Below, one piece after another: positions 59,507 to 64,000 of a stretch of 64,000 nucleotides of DNA. The translations under genes were made by a program, and so were the position numbers. Position 1 is the first letter of the stretch, and the number at the start of each line of letters is the position of its first letter. The notes below the pieces were generated by a model. The model saw only the letters and a list, made by a program, of their open reading frames with translations. It did no database searches and was not told the origin of the DNA. The stretch spans positions 186,001 to 250,000 of the forward strand of contig JACKCB010000002.1 of the NCBI GenBank assembly GCA_020634235.1, read 5' to 3'. This stretch comes from Ardenticatenaceae bacterium (GTDB taxonomy: Bacteria > Chloroflexota > Anaerolineae > Promineifilales > Promineifilaceae).

Positions 59507-60586
59507 TCACTCCCCAATAATATACTGCTCCGTCATCTGATGCGCTTCATCATCCGTAAACTGCTTTGGCGGTGTCTTCATAAAATAAGCCGAAGGCGCG
59601 TACACTGGCCCCCTCAGGCCACGGTCCAGCGCAATCTTGGCACAGCGTACCGCGTCAATAATCACCCCGGCCGAATTCGGCGAATCCCAGACCTCCAGCT
59701 TCAGCTCCAACTGCAAGGGCACGTTGCCAAACGCCCGCCCTTCCATGCGAATGTGGCACCATTTGCGGTCCGTCAGCCAGGGCACATAGTCGCTGGGGCC
59801 AACATGCACATTCTCGGCCCCCAGATCATACGGCAGTTGGCTGGTCACTGCGTTCGTCTTGGAAATCTTCTTCGACTCCAACCGTTCCCGTTCCAACATG
59901 TTGTAGAAATCCATGTTGCCGCCAAAATTGAGCTGGTAAGTCCGGTCAATATGAACGCCACGATCCTTGAACAGATTCGTCAAAACGCGATGGGTAATCG
60001 TTGCCCCAACCTGGCTCTTCACATCATCGCCAATAATGGGCAGCCCGCGCTCTTCAAAGCGCTTGCCCCAATACTCCGAGCTGGCAATAAACACCGGAAT
60101 GCCGTTCACAAACGCACAGCCAGCATCCAGCACCTGCTCCACGTACCACTTGGTAGCCATTTCCGACCCCACGGGCATGAAGTTCACCACCACGTCCGTC
60201 TTCGTTTCCTTCAGAATGCGCACGATGTCATCCGTCGGGCCAGGCGCTTTCTTCACTACTGTGCTCACATACTTGCCCAGGCCATCATGCGTCATGCCGC
60301 GGTAGACGGGCACGTTCATATGCGGCACCTCGGCAAACTTAATGGTGTTGTTGGGATGGGCCCAAATCGCTTCGCTGAGGTCTTTGCCAACTTTACCTTC
60401 AACCACGTCGAAGGCGGCCGTGAACTCGATGTCGCGCACGTGATACCCGCCCACAGTGGCGTGCATCAGGCCGGGAATCTCAACATCGTCGGCCACATTC
60501 CGATAATATTCCACACCCTGCACCAGCGACGAGGCACAATTGCCCACGCCAATAATTGCTACCCGCACTTTGCTTTTCTTAGACAT
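59507..60586 (-). CDS. ino1: Inositol-3-phosphate synthase
   Basis: It converts glucose-6-phosphate to myo-inositol-3-phosphate using NAD. Start 60586 (MSKKSKVRVAIIGVGNCASS) begins directly at the Rossmann fold. The 359-residue protein has the family motifs IIGVGNCASSLVQGVEYYR, VNFMPVGSEMATKWYVEQ, NGIPVFIAS, IIGDDVKSQVGATITHRVL, YQLNFGGNMDF and the C-terminal YFMKTPPKQ. It is of the prokaryotic/actinobacterial type. It may supply inositol for phosphatidylinositol-type lipids, which would fit the lipid genes elsewhere in the window. Confidence 0.94.
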   Translation of the reverse strand: MSKKSKVRVAIIGVGNCASSLVQGVEYYRNVADDVEIPGLMHATVGGYHVRDIEFTAAFDVVEGKVGKDLSEAIWAHPNNTIKFAEVPHMNVPVYRGMTHDGLGKYVSTVVKKAPGPTDDIVRILKETKTDVVVNFMPVGSEMATKWYVEQVLDAGCAFVNGIPVFIASSEYWGKRFEERGLPIIGDDVKSQVGATITHRVLTNLFKDRGVHIDRTYQLNFGGNMDFYNMLERERLESKKISKTNAVTSQLPYDLGAENVHVGPSDYVPWLTDRKWCHIRMEGRAFGNVPLQLELKLEVWDSPNSAGVIIDAVRCAKIALDRGLRGPVYAPSAYFMKTPPKQFTDDEAHQMTEQYIIGE

Positions 60587-60976
60587 GAAAACCTGATTCT
60601 CCTGTTTGCTGGCAAGTGCCCCGCAACCGCGCCCCGGCCGGGGCACCAACCAACCGCGTCCAGTCTGTGGCAGGCACAGCCCGGCCGCGTGCCCTGGCGC
60701 AGCGGCAAGTTCAGGTGCATCAAGCAGCAGGCAATGCTGCATGCAGAACACTTACTCTTTGATTTTTCGCGTGTTGGGCGAATGTTAACTCGTTCGTTAC
60801 TGTTGTTTCCACCGGCAGCAAGATGCTGACCGCCCGCTCCAGTAAACGGGGCCACAATGCCCCTCTTGCAGGCCGCGCCAGCCGTTGTCAGGCAAGAAAC
60901 CGCGCCGCATTATGCGCCATCTATCACCTGGCGTCAAGCAATATCCCCCCGGTCTAATAGGATGCTTACAGCCAGC

Positions 60977-61004
60977 GGGGGGGGGGAGGGGTGGGGTGAG
61001 GGGG
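60977..61004 (+). other. G-run cluster (possible G-quadruplex)
   Basis: Ten G residues at 60977-60986 are followed by runs of four, four and five G separated by one to three bases. Four runs with short loops can fold as a G-quadruplex. It lies in the 603-bp gene-free region 60587-61189, which otherwise holds a tandem repeat and no clear gene. Confidence 0.5.
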
Positions 61005-61027
61005 TGAAGACCTTCAGCGGTCGCATT

Positions 61028-61115
61028 TGTACACCGCCTCGAGGGTTGAGCCTGCCGAAACCCGGTCCCACTGTACACCGCCTCGAGGGTTGAGCTTATC
61101 GAAACCCGGTCCCAC
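61028..61115. repeat. Tandem 44-bp direct repeat, two copies
   Basis: Units 61028-61071 and 61072-61115 match at 41 of 44 positions. Each includes GAGGGTTGAGC and GAAACCCGG, which resemble REP-like sequences (GGTTTCGACAAGCTCAACC) seen in many environmental genomes. It lies 75 bp before the 61190 gene. Confidence 0.75.
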
Positions 61116-61189
61116 CTTCGGCTGGCCCAGGCTGCGCCTGTATCGCCGCCCACATTGAACATCTCCCAACTACGCAGTATCATCCCCCC

Positions 61190-62803
61190 ATGGAACGCCA
61201 ACTACTGATTGCCGGCCTGGATGGTGCCACCTGGACCGTGTTGGATCCGCTGCTGGCCACCGGCCGGGTGCCCACCCTGGCCAACCTCATCACCCGTGGC
61301 AGCAAACACAGCCTGCGCTCAACCATCCCCCCCATCTCCTCCGCCGCCTGGGTCACCATGATGAGCGGCATGAACCCCGGCCAGCACGGCGTATTCGATT
61401 TCCGCAACCTCGACCTGAGCCAGTACACAGCCCATGACGAACGGCTGGCCAACGCCGGCAGCTACAGCGTACCCACCCTGTTCGACTATCTCAGCCAGGC
61501 CAACCTGACCAGTATCGCCTACCAGGTGCCCATGACCTATCCACCCTGGCCCATTCGCGGCCAGATGGTAGCCGGTTACCCCACACCCGATCACCAGCGC
61601 GCCTACACCTGGCCACCAGAACTGGCCGGCAGCCTCGGCCGCCTCTATACCCACTCGCCAGACCAAATCGGCGCGGCCACCCCGGCCGGGCAGGCCAGCA
61701 TCTACCACCGCTACATCACCACCATGACCGACCAGCTGATCCAGCTCAGCCGCGGCAGTTGGGACCTCCTGATGTTTGTCAATGGCGCCACCGACGGCGC
61801 ACAGCACCGCTTCTTCAAATTCACCCGGCCGGGCTTCCCCGGCGTCAGCCCCGCCGAGCAGCAGCAGCACGGCCACCTGCTAGACGACATCATGATCGCC
61901 GCCGACGCCGAACTGGGACGCTTGCTGGCCGCCCTACCCGCCGACCTGGACATTCTGGTCATCTCCGATCACGGCGCCATGCCCCGGCCGGGGCAAGCCT
62001 TTAACCTGAACGCCTGGCTGGCCCGCGAGGGCTGGCTAAACCTGCGTGCCGGGGCCAGCGCCACCCGTCGCCGCAGCCAGCAGCTGGTGGAATGGGCCAA
62101 ACAAACCCTGCCCATCACCGATTGGGCCAAGCGGCGGCTGCCCGCCCGCTTTAAGCAGCAGCTAACCAGCCTGCGCAGCGGCGCGGGCAGCATCGACTGG
62201 CCGCGCACCCAGGCCTACCGGGTTAAGCTCAGCCATCCCATCGAGGGCATCCATCTCAACCTGCAAGGCCGCCAACCGGCCGGGGTCGTGCCAACCACCG
62301 ACTACGAGCCGCTGCGCCAGGAAATCATCGCCCGGCTGCGCACCCGGCCGGAGATTCTGGCCGTCTGCCCGCGCGAGGCGGCATACCACGGCCCCCACCT
62401 GGCCAATGCGCCCGACATCCTCCTGCAGCTCCAGCCCGATTTTGACGGCGGTGCCGACCTGGCCGAGATTGTCACCCCCATCCCGGCCGGGTGGCTGCAA
62501 AGCATCAGCGGCTACCACGACCTGGACGGCATCCTGGTGGCCGCCGGACCCAGCTTCGTGCCCCAAGCGGCATTGGCCCGGCAGCCTCAACTGCAAGACA
62601 TCACCCCCACCGTGCTGCACCTGCTAGGCCAGCCCGTGCCCGCCAATATGGATGGGCGCGTCCTCCTGCCCCTGCTGGCCAGTTCGCGCCCGGTGGTCGT
62701 TAGCAGTCCCCTGCCCAATACCCCGGCCGGGGACAACCAGCTCAGCCCCGACGAAGAAGCCGGCATCGCCGCCGCCCTACGCGACCTGGGCTACATCGAG
62801 TGA
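61190..62803 (+). CDS. Alkaline-phosphatase-superfamily phosphodiesterase/nucleotide pyrophosphatase-like
   Basis: The 537-residue protein has LLIAGLDGATWTVLDPLL, with the metal Asp at the start of the fold, then STIPPISSAAWVTMMSGMNPGQHGVFDF, in which Ser/Thr near AAWVTM is the usual catalytic nucleophile site. LVISDHGAM carries the metal-binding Asp-His. Further C-terminal blocks are NMDGRVLLPLL and SPDEEAGIAAALRDLGYI. It is similar to predicted type I phosphodiesterases of bacterial glycan and nucleotide metabolism. No signal peptide is seen, so it is cytoplasmic unless exported otherwise. It precedes the nucleotidyltransferase gene by about 100 bp. Confidence 0.88.
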   Translation: MERQLLIAGLDGATWTVLDPLLATGRVPTLANLITRGSKHSLRSTIPPISSAAWVTMMSGMNPGQHGVFDFRNLDLSQYTAHDERLANAGSYSVPTLFDYLSQANLTSIAYQVPMTYPPWPIRGQMVAGYPTPDHQRAYTWPPELAGSLGRLYTHSPDQIGAATPAGQASIYHRYITTMTDQLIQLSRGSWDLLMFVNGATDGAQHRFFKFTRPGFPGVSPAEQQQHGHLLDDIMIAADAELGRLLAALPADLDILVISDHGAMPRPGQAFNLNAWLAREGWLNLRAGASATRRRSQQLVEWAKQTLPITDWAKRRLPARFKQQLTSLRSGAGSIDWPRTQAYRVKLSHPIEGIHLNLQGRQPAGVVPTTDYEPLRQEIIARLRTRPEILAVCPREAAYHGPHLANAPDILLQLQPDFDGGADLAEIVTPIPAGWLQSISGYHDLDGILVAAGPSFVPQAALARQPQLQDITPTVLHLLGQPVPANMDGRVLLPLLASSRPVVVSSPLPNTPAGDNQLSPDEEAGIAAALRDLGYIE

Positions 62804-62905
62804 TTCGTATCACGCACTCCATCACCAACCGCCGACAGCCGAGGCCAACAAATTCTCACCCTATCACCCCATCACCCCCGCACCCTATCACCAAAGAGCC
62901 TTCCC

Positions 62906-63679
62906 ATGAACAACACCCCCCTCCCCCACGACCCCTGGCCAGCCCTGAACCCACCCTACGATGGGGCTTTGCGCCAGGCGGTGCAGTTTATCCTCGACCG
63001 TTTCGATCCGGACATCCTGGGCATTGTCGTCTCCGGCTCCATCATTCGCGGCAACCCCAACGCCACCAGCGACCTGGACATCTACGTGCTGCGCGACCGG
63101 CCGGAGCGCCAACGCCTTCAGCGCCTCTTCAATGGCGTGCCGGCCGAGATCTTCGTCAACCCCCCGGCGCAGGTGTGGCGCTACCTGGCCGCAGAGCAGG
63201 CGGAGGGGCGTCCAGTGACGGCCCACATGCTGGCCACCGGCATCGCCGTTCTGCAGCGCCATCCGGTGGTGGCCCAGTTGCAGGAAAAGGCAGAAGCGTT
63301 GTTGGCCACCCGGCCGGGACCCTCCCCCCAGGCCCTCACAATGGCCCGCTACACGGCCGCCACCACCTACGAAGACGCCACCGACGTGGCCAGCCAGGAC
63401 CCGGCCACCGCCGCCATGCTCATGAGCCAGGCCGTCTGCCAGATGCTCGACTACTACTTCCTGGCCCACGGCCAACTGCGCCCCCGCGCCAAAGAGCTGC
63501 TGGCCACCCTCGCCGGGCAAGACCCAGAAGCCGGCGCACTGGCCAGCGCCTACTGGCAAACTGGCGATTTCGCGCAGCAGATGGCCCTGGCCCAGCAGCT
63601 TGCCGACCGCATCCTCGGCGTGCGCGGCTTCTTTGAATGGGAGACGGAGCCAGAAACCATCCCCCCGGACTCAGGCTGA
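62906..63679 (+). CDS. Nucleotidyltransferase-fold protein
   Basis: The 257-residue protein has the nucleotidyltransferase signature GS-x10-DLD: VVSGSIIRGNPNATSDLDIYVL at about 42-63. The rest is helical. The MNT/KNTase fold is found in antitoxin partners, aminoglycoside adenylyltransferases and others. There is no HEPN gene next to it. The C-terminus overlaps the convergent methyltransferase gene by nine bases. Confidence 0.82.
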   Translation: MNNTPLPHDPWPALNPPYDGALRQAVQFILDRFDPDILGIVVSGSIIRGNPNATSDLDIYVLRDRPERQRLQRLFNGVPAEIFVNPPAQVWRYLAAEQAEGRPVTAHMLATGIAVLQRHPVVAQLQEKAEALLATRPGPSPQALTMARYTAATTYEDATDVASQDPATAAMLMSQAVCQMLDYYFLAHGQLRPRAKELLATLAGQDPEAGALASAYWQTGDFAQQMALAQQLADRILGVRGFFEWETEPETIPPDSG

Positions 63680-64000
63680 CCCGGCCGGGGCCGGGTTCGC
63701 CTTCCGCCGCAGCCAATACCAGGCCGAAGCCCAGCTAGAACCATCGGCCATCGTCGTCAGCCCCCGCTCAACCTGCGTGAAGTCAAAATCGGCGGTGAAG
63801 ATAGCGCGCAGCCAGCTTTCCGGCATACCGCGCGGCCCCTCTTCCGCCGGAGCGTCCTCATCACGCAGGCGCACATAAAGCAAGAAGATGGCGCCCGGCC
63901 GGAGCAGGCGCGCCAGTTCACCCTCGTACAGACGCAGCTCCGCCTCGTCCAGCGCGTGGCTGCAGCCCACATCCAGGGCAAAATCATACGGCGCCGCCAG
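63671..64000 (-). CDS. Class I SAM-dependent methyltransferase (N-terminus outside window)
   Basis: The frame is open to the window edge. The first visible residues (YDFALDVGCSHALDEAEL) hold the end of a class I methyltransferase core, where LDVGCSHAL is motif post-I/IV. Then comes LLRPGAIFLLYVRLRDED, typical of the strand carrying motif V/VI. 109 C-terminal residues are present. The start and the SAM-binding motif I lie beyond 64000. The substrate cannot be assigned. Confidence 0.7.
   Translation of the reverse strand: MAAPYDFALDVGCSHALDEAELRLYEGELARLLRPGAIFLLYVRLRDEDAPAEEGPRGMPESWLRAIFTADFDFTQVERGLTTMADGSSWASAWYWLRRKANPAPAGSA

Noticed and set aside
61028..61115. CRISPR array
   Set aside because: Two adjacent 44-bp units without spacers and no cas genes. 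It is a tandem repeat.

Overview
The window is about 64 kb of GC-rich chromosomal DNA. Gene content points to a member of the Chloroflexota (Anaerolineae/Ardenticatenia-like): FmdB-type zinc ribbons, gingipain-like C25 peptidases, PT-rich membrane-anchored proteins, an rpmH-rnpA-yidD-yidC-jag block, MurA with Cys replaced by Asp, and no sign of an outer membrane assembly apparatus. This placement is inferred from family content, not from a search. The most pervasive feature is a short palindrome, CCCGGCCGGG (often CCCCGGCCGGGG). It recurs roughly two to three times per kb by eye, inside and between genes, like the HIP1 palindrome of cyanobacteria. In frame it is read as Pro-Ala-Gly, Arg-Pro-Gly or Pro-Gly-Arg.

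Layout. 1-8.9 kb is lipid and glycerol metabolism: a truncated FGGY kinase, a Het-C-like protein, GlpD, an alkyl-DHAP-synthase-like flavoprotein, an E. coli-type FadR with a near-ideal FadR operator on its own promoter, an acyl-CoA dehydrogenase and an APH-like kinase. 8.9-14.6 kb has a membrane protein with three copies of an unrecognised repeat, cystathionine beta-synthase, an MBL-fold protein, FmdB, a bacterial PH-domain protein and a Crp/Fnr regulator. 14.6-23 kb has two OmpR-type two-component systems flanking a Tat sulfite-oxidase-like enzyme with a five-haem cytochrome, and an HtrA protease. 23-25.6 kb has a 27-residue lipopeptide ORF and two glycosyltransferases. 25.7-35.6 kb is housekeeping: jag, yidC, a PQQ-propeller lipoprotein, yidD, rnpA, rpmH, murA, rdgB, DUF177, obgE, nadD.

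36.1-46.4 kb is the most interesting stretch. It holds an HPr-kinase-like ATPase, a PqqD-like RRE protein, a radical SAM-SPASM enzyme and a 53-residue two-cysteine peptide with its own Shine-Dalgarno and terminator. Downstream are two C25 peptidases flanking a fused S26-peptidase/FN3/PT-rich protein. I read this as a ribosomally made, radical-SAM-modified peptide (RiPP) locus with unusual proteolytic partners. A tyrosine-recombinase-like protein lacking its catalytic residues follows.

47.6-64 kb contains two coupled unknown genes with a leaderless-looking promoter, a TolB-like propeller, mfd, pth, a lipoprotein with three tandem DsbA domains, a second HPr-kinase-like protein, inositol-phosphate synthase, an alkaline-phosphatase-superfamily hydrolase, a nucleotidyltransferase-fold protein and a truncated methyltransferase. 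Two 147-bp MITE-like elements (139 of 147 positions identical) lie in this part.
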